DNA of 64,000 nt from Treponema sp. (GCA_024402565.1 JAKSTM010000001.1:117658-181657); one strand, 5' to 3'. Shown: positions 33,368 to 42,026, counted from the first letter of the stretch. Notes: generated from the sequence alone by a model not told the origin. Numbers and translations are program-made.

Positions 33368-35905
33368 ATGAAAGGTACTGTAGTAAAAATCGTTGCTTTT
33401 CTGGTTGCTTCTGCTTTGGCATTAACATTGATTACATGCTCAGGAAAAGGTGGAAACTCTTATACAGGTAAAGCTGACGGAAGAAATGGAGAAATTACTG
33501 TAAAAGTAACTCTCGATGGCAACAAACTTAAAGATGTAAAAATTGTTAGCCATAAAGAAACAGCTGGAATCGCTGATCCTGCAATCAACGATCTTCCAAA
33601 AGAAATGGTAAAAGCACAGAGTGCTGATGTTGACTCAATCTCAGGTGCAACAATTACTTCTGATGCAATTAAAGAAGCTGTAAAAGATGCTCTTGCAAAA
33701 GCAGGTGTTTCTCTTGGAGCTGCTGCTGCATGGAAAAATGTCCCTGTAACATACAAAGCCGGAACATATGAAGGAAAGGGCGCCGGTATGAACGGTCCTG
33801 TAGTTCTTGATGTTACATTCAGTGAAAATGCAATCACAGACATCAAAGTTAAATCATCACGCGAAACTGAATACGTTGGTACACCGGCTTTCGATATCCT
33901 GTTCAAGGATGCAATGGAAGCAAATGGTTCTGGTGTTGATGTAGTTTCTGGTGCAACATTCACATGTGTTGCAGTAAAGAATGCTCTTAATGATGCTGCT
34001 TCTAAAGCTGGTGCTTCTGACCTTGCAGCTTTCAAAAAGAACAAGGTTACTCATGAAGCTCAGGCTCCAATCGACGAAACTTATGACGTTGTTGTTGTAG
34101 GTGCCGGTGGAGCAGGTATGGCTGCTGCAGCTCAGGCTGCTCAGAATGGTAAAACTGTTCTCGTTATCGAAAAGAACGTTGAAATTGGTGGTAATACTCT
34201 GGTTTCTGGTGGACAGTTCCAGTCAGTTATGCCTTACCTTTGTTGGGATGCAAAAGATCCTGATGCAACAACAGGTGTTTATCCTTTCGACGGAAAAACA
34301 TACAAAAAGGTTAAGATGGCTAACGGAAACATCACAGTTCTTAAAACAATCCTGAACTGGGATGAAAAACCATTTGACGGTTCAAATGCAAAAGACTGGT
34401 TCGTTGCCGGTGACATCAAAGATCTTTCAAAACATGGTGTACATCAGGAATACCTGCCAACTCTTAAAGAACTGAAAAAAGAAATCGCAGCTTACCTTGC
34501 ATGGGCTGAACCACAGCTTAAAGCAGGTAAAAATGAAGGTGCTCTTACACTGTTCTCTACAGTAAATCTTCATATCTTCCAGACATACTACGGCGGACTC
34601 CGCTGCAATGCTGACTACTCAGACTGGATTTATGGTAACTACGAACTTGTAAGCCAGTTCATCCGCGACGGTCAGGATCTTAAACCTTGGCTCGAAGCTC
34701 AGGGTGCTCTCTTCATAGAAGATACACAGCCAACTCTTATTGGTGCTCTGTGGAACCGTGAAAACGAATACATCGGTGCAACATTCGATGAAGACGGCGA
34801 CGGTAAAAATGAAACAGGCCGCTGGGGTGCATACTTTGCTCCTCCAAAACGCACTGTTCTCCAGAATCCTAAAAACAAGATTCTTTGCCGTACAGATGCA
34901 AAAGAACTTATCGTAGAAAACGGACGTGTTACAGGTGTTAAAGCTGTAATGTACGACGGAACTCCTGTAACAGCTCACGCTAAAGCAGGTGTTGTTCTTG
35001 CAACTGGTGGTTTCGCAGCAAATATCGACCTGGTTCGCAAAACAAACAAATACTGGGTTGAATCTGCTATCACAGAAAAAACACAGACAACAAACCGCAA
35101 CTCACTTATGGGTGACGGTATTACAATGGGTAACAAAGCAGGTGCTGCTTCAACAGGTATGGAATTCACACAGCTTATGCCAATTTCTTGGATCGACAAC
35201 GGTCAGCTGGCATTCGGTGGCGGAAACTATGCTGTTTATATCAACCCAACAACTGGTAAACGTTTCGTAAATGAAACATCAGAACGTGACGTTCTTTCAC
35301 TTGCAGAATTTGCAAATGGTATTGAAAAGAACGGTGTTTCAGGTGTATTCCTCGAAATTGCAAACACAGCTCAAGCCATCCCTGGACCTTACCCATACGG
35401 TACTCCAAAAACTCCTGAAACTTGGGAAGCTGATGTAGAAAACCGTCAGTACACACGTACAATCGACCAGTTTGCAGAGCTCTTCAAACAGCTTGGAATC
35501 AAAGCTGATCCAAACACAGTTATTGAAGAAATCAAAGCATACGATATGGCTTGTATGACAGGTACAGAAGACAAGATGGCTGTTGAAAAAACAGGTTGGT
35601 CACGCCTTATCGGTAATGCTAACCGCGATGAAAACGGCCGCTACGATGTATCTTCTTACACACTGGACGGAGTAAAACTTAAGGTTCGTCTTATGGCTCC
35701 ATCTACTCACCACACAATGGGTGGTCTTTCAGTTGATACAGACCGCCGCGTTCTGGATGCAAAAGGAAACCCTGTTAAGGGACTTTACGCTGCCGGTGAA
35801 GTTACTGGTGGTATCCATGGTGGTAACCGTCTTGGTGGTAACGCTATCGTTGAAATTTTCGTTTCTGGACGTACAGCTGCTAATGCTATCGAAAAAGACA
35901 ACTAA
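33368..35905 (+). CDS. Periplasmic lipoprotein flavoreductase: two FMN-binding domains plus a fumarate-reductase-like FAD domain
   Basis: 845 residues. The signal peptide ends in lipobox LITC (Cys24). Two FMN_bind domains follow (~33-113 and ~128-215), each with an intact flavinylation motif Dxx(S)GAT: D89-SISGAT95 and D191-VVSGAT197, where ApbE would attach FMN to the Thr. From residue 238 is a FAD_binding_2 reductase: YDVVVVGAGGAGMAAAAQAA, IGGNTLVSGGQFQS, and the substrate-site end STHHTMGGLSVDTDRR, then GEVTGGIHGGNRLGGN. It belongs with flavocytochrome-c fumarate and urocanate reductases, but flavins replace hemes. It likely passes electrons from the membrane to fumarate or a similar acceptor in anaerobic respiration. 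Codon use is highly biased, pointing to abundance. Confidence 0.9.
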   Translation: MKGTVVKIVAFLVASALALTLITCSGKGGNSYTGKADGRNGEITVKVTLDGNKLKDVKIVSHKETAGIADPAINDLPKEMVKAQSADVDSISGATITSDAIKEAVKDALAKAGVSLGAAAAWKNVPVTYKAGTYEGKGAGMNGPVVLDVTFSENAITDIKVKSSRETEYVGTPAFDILFKDAMEANGSGVDVVSGATFTCVAVKNALNDAASKAGASDLAAFKKNKVTHEAQAPIDETYDVVVVGAGGAGMAAAAQAAQNGKTVLVIEKNVEIGGNTLVSGGQFQSVMPYLCWDAKDPDATTGVYPFDGKTYKKVKMANGNITVLKTILNWDEKPFDGSNAKDWFVAGDIKDLSKHGVHQEYLPTLKELKKEIAAYLAWAEPQLKAGKNEGALTLFSTVNLHIFQTYYGGLRCNADYSDWIYGNYELVSQFIRDGQDLKPWLEAQGALFIEDTQPTLIGALWNRENEYIGATFDEDGDGKNETGRWGAYFAPPKRTVLQNPKNKILCRTDAKELIVENGRVTGVKAVMYDGTPVTAHAKAGVVLATGGFAANIDLVRKTNKYWVESAITEKTQTTNRNSLMGDGITMGNKAGAASTGMEFTQLMPISWIDNGQLAFGGGNYAVYINPTTGKRFVNETSERDVLSLAEFANGIEKNGVSGVFLEIANTAQAIPGPYPYGTPKTPETWEADVENRQYTRTIDQFAELFKQLGIKADPNTVIEEIKAYDMACMTGTEDKMAVEKTGWSRLIGNANRDENGRYDVSSYTLDGVKLKVRLMAPSTHHTMGGLSVDTDRRVLDAKGNPVKGLYAAGEVTGGIHGGNRLGGNAIVEIFVSGRTAANAIEKDN

Positions 35906-35942
35906 GATTTCTGATTCCTTACTTTGATTTAAGGAATTGATG

Positions 35943-35978
35943 AAGGCAGATGATGTAAAATCATCTGCCTTTTTTTTT
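35943..35978 (+). terminator. Terminator of the flavoprotein gene
   Basis: AAGGCAGATGAT (35943-35954) and ATCATCTGCCTT (35960-35971) form a 12-bp perfect stem, loop GTAAA, then a T-run to 35978. A smaller hairpin ATTCCTTA/TAAGGAAT precedes it. Confidence 0.95.
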
Positions 35979-36016
35979 GCTTTGTTCTGTGTTACAATGA
36001 AAAGAGGTGGGGACCT

Positions 36017-36871
36017 ATGAAATATTTCAAAATGATTTTTGCTGCAGCAGTAACTGCTGCATTTATGTCGGGCTGTTCTAAAAAAGCTTATGCCGCAGGC
36101 ACTGTAAAAGAAACCTCTGAAATGCCTGTAATCAAAGTTAATCCGGAATATGAAAAAATAAACCGTGTTTACGAAAAAATGAGTGAACGTTTTAAAACTG
36201 AAATTCAGATTTCTGAAAAGACTGGTGAAAAGGATGCTTTCCTTTCAGATTTGAAAATCGTCCTTGAAGAAGAAAAAAAATATAATCCTAATGATGTTCC
36301 GCTTTATTACCTAATCGATAAAAAACATAACATAGGCGAAAATTATATACCTGACGGACTAGTAAAACTGACAGATAAATCAGATTACAATTTCTGGCGC
36401 GACGACCTTTCTCTTCGTCCGGATGCAGAATCTGCTCTCCGTGTAATGGCGCGAGCCGCAAAAGCGGACGGAATTACTCTTCTTGTAAGTTCAACTTATC
36501 GCTCTTATGAATATCAGAAAAAACTTTTCCAGCGATGGGTTGATATTGACGGTCTTGAAGAAGCTGAACGAGAATCTGCAAGAGCCGGAACAAGCCAGCA
36601 TCAGCTGGGGCTTGCCATTGACTTTGGGTCTATCGATGATTCTTTTGCTGAAACAAAAATGGGAAAATGGATGTACGAAAATGCCGCTTCTTACGGTTGG
36701 TCTTTGAGCTTCCCGAAAAATTATGAAGATATTACAGGTTACCGCTGGGAAAGCTGGCATTTCCGTTTTGTAGGAGTTCCGGCATGCAATTTTCAGAAAA
36801 AGTATTTTAATGATGTTCAGCAGTATATGCTGGAATTTATTGACGCATGGAAAAATGATGGGGAGGAGTAA
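36017..36871 (+). CDS. VanY-like D-alanyl-D-alanine carboxypeptidase lipoprotein (peptidase M15)
   Basis: 284 residues. Signal peptide with lipobox MSGC (Cys20), so anchored on the periplasmic side. The M15B domain occupies ~110-275: LLVSSTYRSYEYQKKLFQRW, then GTSQHQLGLAIDFG with the zinc His and Asp, and YRWESWHFRFVG with catalytic Glu and the third zinc ligand His. These enzymes trim the terminal D-Ala from peptidoglycan stem peptides. The N-terminal ~90 residues are a charged linker. Start has GAGGTGGGG just upstream. The gene is followed after 9 bp by the fliG paralog, so a shared transcript is likely. Confidence 0.9.
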   Translation: MKYFKMIFAAAVTAAFMSGCSKKAYAAGTVKETSEMPVIKVNPEYEKINRVYEKMSERFKTEIQISEKTGEKDAFLSDLKIVLEEEKKYNPNDVPLYYLIDKKHNIGENYIPDGLVKLTDKSDYNFWRDDLSLRPDAESALRVMARAAKADGITLLVSSTYRSYEYQKKLFQRWVDIDGLEEAERESARAGTSQHQLGLAIDFGSIDDSFAETKMGKWMYENAASYGWSLSFPKNYEDITGYRWESWHFRFVGVPACNFQKKYFNDVQQYMLEFIDAWKNDGEE

Positions 36872-36880
36872 GTATCGTTT

Positions 36881-38041
36881 ATGACAAAAGAAGAACTTTT
36901 TTCAAAGGCATATAACTCTTCAGGAACAAAAAAGAATTTTGGCCAGGAGCCAAAGGATGGAGAAGGTTTTAAGAAATTTTCTGACGCCATTCCAGATAAC
37001 GGTTTTCAGAATGGATTTCAAAAAGAAACTCGTCCTGCGGATCTTCCAAAAGATAAAGAATCGGTTTATCGTCGTGTAGCAAAATTCTTAGTAATGATAG
37101 GGGAAAATGAAGCAGCAAAAATTATTCCTCACCTTACTGAAGAACAGATAATGAAAATTGTTCCGGAGATTGCATCAATTCGAAGTGTAAGTCCGGAAGA
37201 ACGTTCTGTGATTCTTGCAGAGTTTAATTCTCTTCTTGAACAATCCAGAGAATCTGGCGGTGTAAATACAGCACGTGAAATGCTTGAGAAAGCTTATGGT
37301 AAAAAACGTGCAGAAGAGATGCTTCAGAAAGCAGTTCCTTTTGGCGCTGGAAAACCATTTGATTATCTTTCAGAAGCAGACAATGAAAGAGTTTATTATC
37401 TTTTAAAAGATGAAAGTACCGGTGTACAGGCAATAGTACTTTCTCATCTGGAGCCTAAGAAAGCTGCCGCTGTAATAAATTTTATGGATGCAGAAATGAA
37501 AAAGGATGTAGTTCTTCATCTTGCAAAAATGGAGGCTATATCACCTGAGGTTATAAAAAGAATTGATAAATCGCTTCATGAAAAATCTTTACGACAGACT
37601 TCAGAAAAATCAGAAAATATAGATGGTCGAAATGCTCTGGCTGAAATTCTTAAACGCATGGATTCCGGTGCTGAAAAGGATATATTAAATCAACTTTCAG
37701 AAGGTGATCCAAATTTAGGAGACGACCTTCGTTCACGTCTTTTCACTATTGATGATGTTATTAAATCTGATGATCGTTTTATTCAGGAAAAACTTAGAGA
37801 TATGGCAGATGCTGAAATCGTTTATCTGATTGGCGGAAAAACAGACGATTTTCGTGAAAAAATTCTTTCTAATGTTTCCATAAATCGAAAAACTCAGATT
37901 TTAAGTGATGAAGATCTTCTTAAGCCTTTGAAGAAAGTGGAAGTTGATCGTGTTACGAACGGCTTTGTTTCCGATTTACGCAGAGCTTATGAGCGTGGAA
38001 ATTTAAGAATTGCGGGTAGAAATGACGAACAGTATGTTTGA
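36881..38041 (+). CDS. Flagellar motor switch protein FliG paralog (FliG1-type)
   Basis: 386 residues. After a 55-residue polar N-terminal extension come the armadillo-type N and middle domains (VYRRVAKFLVMIGENEAAKI, then QAIVLSHLEPKKAAAVINF) and the torque-generating C-terminal domain (TIDDVIKSDDRFIQEKLRD, then FREKILSNVSINRKTQIL). The conserved EHPQ motif of the FliM-binding middle domain is replaced by ESTG, as expected for the divergent FliG copy of spirochaetes, while the DDR..Q charge pattern that meets MotA is kept. Spirochaetes carry two FliG proteins; the second, ring-forming one is not in the window. The stop overlaps the next gene. Confidence 0.82.
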   Translation: MTKEELFSKAYNSSGTKKNFGQEPKDGEGFKKFSDAIPDNGFQNGFQKETRPADLPKDKESVYRRVAKFLVMIGENEAAKIIPHLTEEQIMKIVPEIASIRSVSPEERSVILAEFNSLLEQSRESGGVNTAREMLEKAYGKKRAEEMLQKAVPFGAGKPFDYLSEADNERVYYLLKDESTGVQAIVLSHLEPKKAAAVINFMDAEMKKDVVLHLAKMEAISPEVIKRIDKSLHEKSLRQTSEKSENIDGRNALAEILKRMDSGAEKDILNQLSEGDPNLGDDLRSRLFTIDDVIKSDDRFIQEKLRDMADAEIVYLIGGKTDDFREKILSNVSINRKTQILSDEDLLKPLKKVEVDRVTNGFVSDLRRAYERGNLRIAGRNDEQYV

Positions 38042-38585
38042 TAACGAATCGAAATCGGATAGGGAAGAAGAAAATGTGGTTTTTCATTATTCCCATGATC
38101 ACAGAATAAAAAATGCTCCAAAAGTAGTTCAGGATTATTACAACGGGAATTTTGAATTGAATAAAGGTTTGAAAGTCCTTGTAAAGAACAAGTCAAACAG
38201 ATTTATTCTTATCGCACTAGTAATAATGACTGTTTTTGCTTTGATTTATTCCCGTATCAATAGTTCCAGAAATAAAGGTGAACTTGACGGTTTTAAACTG
38301 GAACTTACAAGTTTTGCTTTTGAAGAAAAAATATATACCACATTAAAAATTGAAGAATCGCAAAAGAAAAAAACTGAAGAGCGCGAACCTGTTGTGCTGA
38401 ATATCGTATTTAAAAGTTTCGATGTAAATAATCAGGTTTTTGATGTTCAAGAAAAGTCAGTCCTCATGGAAAAGAATTTGGAACGACTTCAAACACTTGT
38501 TACAGATTTTGATATCACAAATATTGAAGCTTCTGTTTCATCTGGGAATAAAAAAGTGGTACTTATTTCAGGGGTAAAACGATAA
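38022..38585 (+). CDS. Single-pass membrane protein coupled to the fliG paralog
   Basis: 187 residues from ATG 38022; ATG 38034 or TTG 38010 are other possible starts, none with a good ribosome-binding site, which fits coupling to the overlapping fliG paralog. Residues 1-50 are cytosolic and charged. A single transmembrane helix follows (FILIALVIMTVFALIYS), then ~115 residues outside the membrane with alternating strands (GELDGFKLELTSFAFEEKIY, EPVVLNIVFKSFDVN, IEASVSSGNKKVVLISG). The topology suggests a periplasmic beta domain tied to the motor. I do not recognise the family. The gene ends shortly before a strong tRNA promoter. Confidence 0.65.
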   Translation: MTNSMFDNESKSDREEENVVFHYSHDHRIKNAPKVVQDYYNGNFELNKGLKVLVKNKSNRFILIALVIMTVFALIYSRINSSRNKGELDGFKLELTSFAFEEKIYTTLKIEESQKKKTEEREPVVLNIVFKSFDVNNQVFDVQEKSVLMEKNLERLQTLVTDFDITNIEASVSSGNKKVVLISGVKR

Positions 38586-38624
38586 GATTTATTAGTTTTT
38601 TTATTTTGAATTGAGTATCTGCTG

Positions 38625-38653
38625 TTGACAAAAGTTTTTTGGTTAGATATTAT
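38625..38653 (+). promoter_or_regulatory. Promoter of tRNA-Lys(CUU)
   Basis: TTGACA (38625-38630), 17-bp spacer, TATTAT (38648-38653). Transcription should begin near 38660, 10 bases before the tRNA. Confidence 0.88.
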
Positions 38654-38669
38654 TAATATAATATTTTTC

Positions 38670-38742
38670 GGGCGACTAGCTCAGCTGGTAGAGCAACAGA
38701 CTCTTAATCTGTGGGTCCGGAGTTCGATCCTCCGGTCGCTCA
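38670..38742 (+). tRNA. tRNA-Lys (anticodon CUU)
   Basis: Acceptor GGGCGAC pairs with GTCGCTC (one G-U), D-arm GCTC/GAGC, anticodon stem ACAGA/TCTGT around CTCTTAA with anticodon CTT, T-arm CGGAG/CTCCG around TTCGATC, discriminator A38742. No encoded CCA. Different isoacceptor from the UUU gene at 33038. Confidence 0.95.
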
Positions 38743-38747
38743 ATTTA

Positions 38748-38775
38748 GCCTCTCCGAAAGAGAGGCCTTTTTTTT
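38748..38775 (+). terminator. Terminator of tRNA-Lys(CUU)
   Basis: GCCTCTC (38748-38754) pairs with GAGAGGC (38760-38766), followed by C and a run of T to 38775. It lies 30 bases before the rpoZ start, so rpoZ depends on read-through or a promoter I cannot see. Confidence 0.88.
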
Positions 38776-38804
38776 GCAAAAAAATAAAATTAGAGGTCGT
38801 GAAG

Positions 38805-39005
38805 ATGATTTTCCCATTGGAAGAACTTGTAAAATTTGATGGTAATGTTTATGAAATTACTGCTGCCGCAAGCCGCCGTGCTTTCCAGATGGCAAAAGTA
38901 AACGATCCAGAAATCGAAACAAATGACGGAAAAGATGTTTGTGTTGCCGCTAAACAGCTTTTCGGAGAAAAAGTAACATACAGAGTTGAAGATTCTGATA
39001 ACTAA
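38805..39005 (+). CDS. rpoZ: RNA polymerase omega subunit-like protein
   Basis: 66 residues from ATG 38805, with AGAGG 8 bases upstream. A longer open frame runs back through tRNA-Lys and is not coding. MIFPLEELVKFDGNVYEITA, followed by AASRRAFQMAKVNDPEI and the short tail, is the usual spirochaete omega pattern: the first helix, then AxxRAxQ. Omega binds the beta-prime C-terminus and helps assembly of RNA polymerase, and in many bacteria is a ppGpp contact. It precedes miaA with 12 bp between. Assignment is from pattern memory for a short protein. Confidence 0.78.
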   Translation: MIFPLEELVKFDGNVYEITAAASRRAFQMAKVNDPEIETNDGKDVCVAAKQLFGEKVTYRVEDSDN

Positions 39006-39017
39006 TTTTTGAGCTTT

Positions 39018-40010
39018 ATGCAAAATAAAATTTCTGGAAATATTCCGGTTATCGTAATTTTTGCTCCAACAGCATCAGGAAAGACTGCCTTAATGCGCGA
39101 TTTGTTTTCGCCCGTTGGCAGTCCTTTTAATTTAACCCCAATTCTATCTTCTTCCCTAAAAGGTAAAGCTGAAGTAATCAGTGCCGATTCTATGGCAGTT
39201 TATAAAGAACTGAATATTGGAACTGCAAAGCCAGATGAAGAGTTTTGCCGGGAAATCCCACATCATTTGATTAATATGGTCAGTTATAAAAATCAGTTTT
39301 CCGTAGCTGATTTTGTAACTAATGCGGATATAGCATGCCGTGATATTTGGAATCGAGGGAAAATTCCTGTTGTAGCTGGTGGAACAGGTTTTTATATAAG
39401 AGCTTTTTTACTTGGGCTTCCTGAAACTCCTGAAAGTGATCCTGTTCTTAGGAAAGTGTTAAAAGAACGGTGCGCTGTTGAGGGAAAAGAAATAATGTAT
39501 CAGGAGCTTTGTGAAAAAGATCCTGAAAGTGCAAAAAAAATTCATCCAAATGATGAATACAGAATACTTCGGGCCCTTGAAGTCTATTATTTAACAGGAA
39601 AACCAAGATCAAGTTTTTGCCTTTCTACGGAATTTAGGAAAGGTTATGATTTCTGTCCTGTATTCCTTGAGCCTCCAAGAGATTTACTTTTTGAAAGAAT
39701 TGGTCAGCGGGTTGAGGTTATGTTTCAGAATGGACTTTCCAGTGAAGTTTCAGATTTAAAAAAACAGGGTGCAAAAATTGAAGATCCTGGAATTCAGGCT
39801 ATCGGGTATCGTGAATTTTTTTTAAGTGATGATCAGTCAGAAATAAAAGAGATGATTATTCATAATTCCTGTAAATATGCGAAAAAACAGTATACCTATA
39901 TTCGTGATTTGCCTAAAAGTACCACATTGCAGTATACAGGAATTGATTCTGATAAGGAAAAAGTGTCAAAAATTATATCTGATTTTATTTTACGATATAA
40001 TGTGATATAA
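39018..40010 (+). CDS. miaA: tRNA dimethylallyltransferase MiaA
   Basis: 330 residues from ATG 39018; an in-frame TTG at 39009 is less likely. MiaA adds a dimethylallyl group to A37 of tRNAs reading UNN codons. P-loop FAPTASGKTAL, catalytic VISADSMAVYKELNIGTAKP, PHHLINMVSYKNQFSVADF and VVAGGTGFYIRAFLLG are all present, and the C-terminal KKQYTYIRDLP region replaces the usual KRQxTWFR. Oddity: about 15 extra residues (SPVGSPFNLTPILSSSLKG) lie between the P-loop helix and the VISADS strand, where the family normally has only a short link. The end of the gene carries the hexokinase promoter. Confidence 0.93.
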   Translation: MQNKISGNIPVIVIFAPTASGKTALMRDLFSPVGSPFNLTPILSSSLKGKAEVISADSMAVYKELNIGTAKPDEEFCREIPHHLINMVSYKNQFSVADFVTNADIACRDIWNRGKIPVVAGGTGFYIRAFLLGLPETPESDPVLRKVLKERCAVEGKEIMYQELCEKDPESAKKIHPNDEYRILRALEVYYLTGKPRSSFCLSTEFRKGYDFCPVFLEPPRDLLFERIGQRVEVMFQNGLSSEVSDLKKQGAKIEDPGIQAIGYREFFLSDDQSEIKEMIIHNSCKYAKKQYTYIRDLPKSTTLQYTGIDSDKEKVSKIISDFILRYNVI

Positions 40011-40011
40011 T
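40003..40011 (+). promoter_or_regulatory. Extended -10 promoter of the hexokinase gene
   Basis: TGATATAAT (40003-40011) is an extended -10 element. A second TATAAT stands 10 bases upstream (39996-40001). No good -35 accompanies either. Both lie across the last codons of miaA; leader about 23 nt with AGGGGA before ATG 40041. Confidence 0.6.
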
Positions 40012-40040
40012 GTTAAAGATTTGAATTTTAGGGGAATATA

Positions 40041-41336
40041 ATGAACACAAAAGTGGCTGCATTTCTTGCAAAACACAATTTTATTAATCATTTTGATGTA
40101 AAAACTGTTGCAGAAGGACTTCTTTCTGATATGCGTGCAGGACTTCGTAGTCCTGTAACAGGTGAAAAAGCAGATGAAGATATGATTCGTACTTTCTGTC
40201 TTCCACCAGAGAAAAAAGCCTGTAATGAAAGTGTTATTGTTATTGATGCAGGTGGAACAAATTTCCGTTCATGTTTGGTTACTTTTGACGAAAAAGGAGA
40301 GGCTTCTATTTCCGATATGGAAAAAACAAGAATGCCTGGTATTGAACGTGAGCTCTCAAAAAAAGAATTCTTTGATCAGATTGCAACAAATCTTGAACAC
40401 TTGAAAAATAAGGCAAATCGTATAGGTTTCTGCTTTTCTTATCCGATGACAATTACAGAAGATGGAGATGGAATTCTTCTTGGATTTTCAAAAGAAGTAA
40501 AAGCTCCTGAAGTAGTTGGTGCAAAAGTTGGGGAGTGTCTTGTAAAAGCCCTTGAAGAAAAAGGGTGGAATAAAATTGAACGCATTACTCTTTGTAATGA
40601 TACTGTTGCAGCTCTTCTGGCAGGAGCTTCGGTTATGCCTTCAAATGAAGTTTCTTCGTATATTGGTATGATTCTTGGAACAGGTTTAAATGCAGCCTAT
40701 ATTCAGGAAGACTGTGACACTTGTGGAATTAAACGTCAGATAATAGTTTGTGAATCAGGAAAGTTTACTTCTGTAACCCGTTCAGATTTCGATATTATGG
40801 CCGATGCAAAAACAGTAAAACCAGGAAGTTTCCTTTTGGAAAAATCTTGTTCAGGTGCATATCTTGGTCCTATTGGCTTTTATGCTCTTACAACTGCAGC
40901 AAAAGAAGGACTTTTCTCCGACAAAATGAATTCAGCTCTTCTTGGGTTAGATGAACTTACTCTCATCGAAATGAGTAATTTCTTGGAACATCCTTATAAA
41001 AAAGACCTTGTTCTTGGAAAAATCTGTGCAGAAAATGCCACAGAATCTGATTTCGATATGATTCTCCAGATGCTCGATGCTGTTGTTGAACGTTCTGCTC
41101 GATATGGTGCTGCAATTCTTATTGCATGTGCAATTCAGACAGGAATGGGAAAAAATGCATCAAAACCTGTTTGTATTTTGTGTAATGGTTCTACTTTCTT
41201 TAAAACACCAATGATTCGTGAACGTGTTTATGCTGAACTTGATGAAATCCTTACACGTCAGTTAGGAATTTATTGGAAAATTGTATCATGCGAAAATGAT
41301 ATTACTTTGGGCGCAGCAATTAGCGGATTAATTTAA
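40041..41336 (+). CDS. Hexokinase (actin-like ATPase fold)
   Basis: 431 residues, cytosolic. Hexokinase-family motifs: VIDAGGTNFRSCLVTF (phosphate 1), FCFSYPMTITEDGDGIL (sugar-binding segment with the conserved Ser/Pro), ITLCNDTVAALLAGA (catalytic Asp), YIGMILGTGLNAAYIQ (phosphate 2) and VCILCNGSTFFKTPM (adenosine). It phosphorylates glucose or a similar hexose with ATP, the entry to glycolysis, as the homologous single hexokinase of T. pallidum is believed to do. It is not a ROK-type kinase. The next gene, flbB, starts 27 bp later with no visible promoter. Confidence 0.9.
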   Translation: MNTKVAAFLAKHNFINHFDVKTVAEGLLSDMRAGLRSPVTGEKADEDMIRTFCLPPEKKACNESVIVIDAGGTNFRSCLVTFDEKGEASISDMEKTRMPGIERELSKKEFFDQIATNLEHLKNKANRIGFCFSYPMTITEDGDGILLGFSKEVKAPEVVGAKVGECLVKALEEKGWNKIERITLCNDTVAALLAGASVMPSNEVSSYIGMILGTGLNAAYIQEDCDTCGIKRQIIVCESGKFTSVTRSDFDIMADAKTVKPGSFLLEKSCSGAYLGPIGFYALTTAAKEGLFSDKMNSALLGLDELTLIEMSNFLEHPYKKDLVLGKICAENATESDFDMILQMLDAVVERSARYGAAILIACAIQTGMGKNASKPVCILCNGSTFFKTPMIRERVYAELDEILTRQLGIYWKIVSCENDITLGAAISGLI

Positions 41337-41363
41337 TTTAAATAAAAAAAATAGGGGAAAAAA

Positions 41364-41990
41364 ATGGCGGGAAAGGGTATTGGAAAATCTATAGTTTTAC
41401 TCATAATTATTGTTATTCTGGTTTTGGGTGGACTTTTATGGTTCAATTTCCTTGGCATTATCCACGTTAATACATTATTTTCTCCTGTTTACAAACTTTT
41501 GGGTAAAGAACCTCAAGTTTCACAAACTACTACTCAGTCAAAACCAGTTACTGGTGATTTGGATTTTGATCGTCTTGTAAAACAACGTGAAGCTCTCGAT
41601 ATTTTTAAAGAAGAACTTGATAAACGTGAATCTGATATCGCAGAAGTTGAAAAACAGAACGAAAAGGTTGCAACAGAACTTCTTGAACGTGAAAAAAATC
41701 AGGAAGAACGGGAAAAAACATTTGATCAAACTGTTTCAAAATATGATGAGAAAATGATAAATATTACACAGATTGCTCAGAATCTGAACGGTATGCGCCC
41801 TGAAGCAGCTGTTGCAATACTTGAGTCTATGGATGATCAGATTTGTATTGATGTACTCCGTCGTGTTGAAGAACTCGCCAAAGAAAACGGTTCAAGTTCA
41901 ATGGGATCGTACTGGCTTAGCCTTATGGCAGCAGACAGAGCGGCTGAAATTCAACGAAAAATGCTTTCTAAACCAGAAAGTCTAAATTAG
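41364..41990 (+). CDS. flbB: Flagellar collar protein FlbB (MotE-like)
   Basis: 208 residues. One transmembrane helix at ~9-29 (SIVLLIIIVILVLGGLLWF), a periplasmic coiled coil (~70-125, rich in Glu and Lys heptads: REALDIFKEELDKRESDIAE), and a C-terminal MgtE-N/FliG-like helical domain ITQIAQNLNGMRPEAAVAIL. In Borrelia, FlbB is the base of the spirochaete-specific collar that holds stators around the motor. It precedes fliK, flgD and flgE, as in other spirochaete flagellar loci. GGGGAAAAAA stands before ATG 41364. Here it is placed directly behind hexokinase. Confidence 0.85.
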   Translation: MAGKGIGKSIVLLIIIVILVLGGLLWFNFLGIIHVNTLFSPVYKLLGKEPQVSQTTTQSKPVTGDLDFDRLVKQREALDIFKEELDKRESDIAEVEKQNEKVATELLEREKNQEEREKTFDQTVSKYDEKMINITQIAQNLNGMRPEAAVAILESMDDQICIDVLRRVEELAKENGSSSMGSYWLSLMAADRAAEIQRKMLSKPESLN

Positions 41991-41999
41991 TTTTTTTTC

Positions 42000-42026
42000 T
42001 AAACTAAACTTTTTTTCTTCCGATGA
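42000..42026 (+). promoter_or_regulatory. FliA (sigma28) promoter of fliK
   Basis: TAAA (42000-42003), 15-bp spacer, TCCGATGA (42019-42026). The fliK ATG at 42034 follows after 7 bases, leaving no room for a ribosome-binding site. Confidence 0.8.

Noticed and set aside
34619..35462. Long minus-strand open frames inside the flavoprotein gene
   Set aside because: Shadows caused by strongly biased codon use on the plus strand; the plus frame has full domain evidence.
38625..38804. N-terminal extension of rpoZ through tRNA-Lys
   Set aside because: The extension is the promoter, tRNA and terminator read in frame by chance; AGAGG supports the start at 38805.
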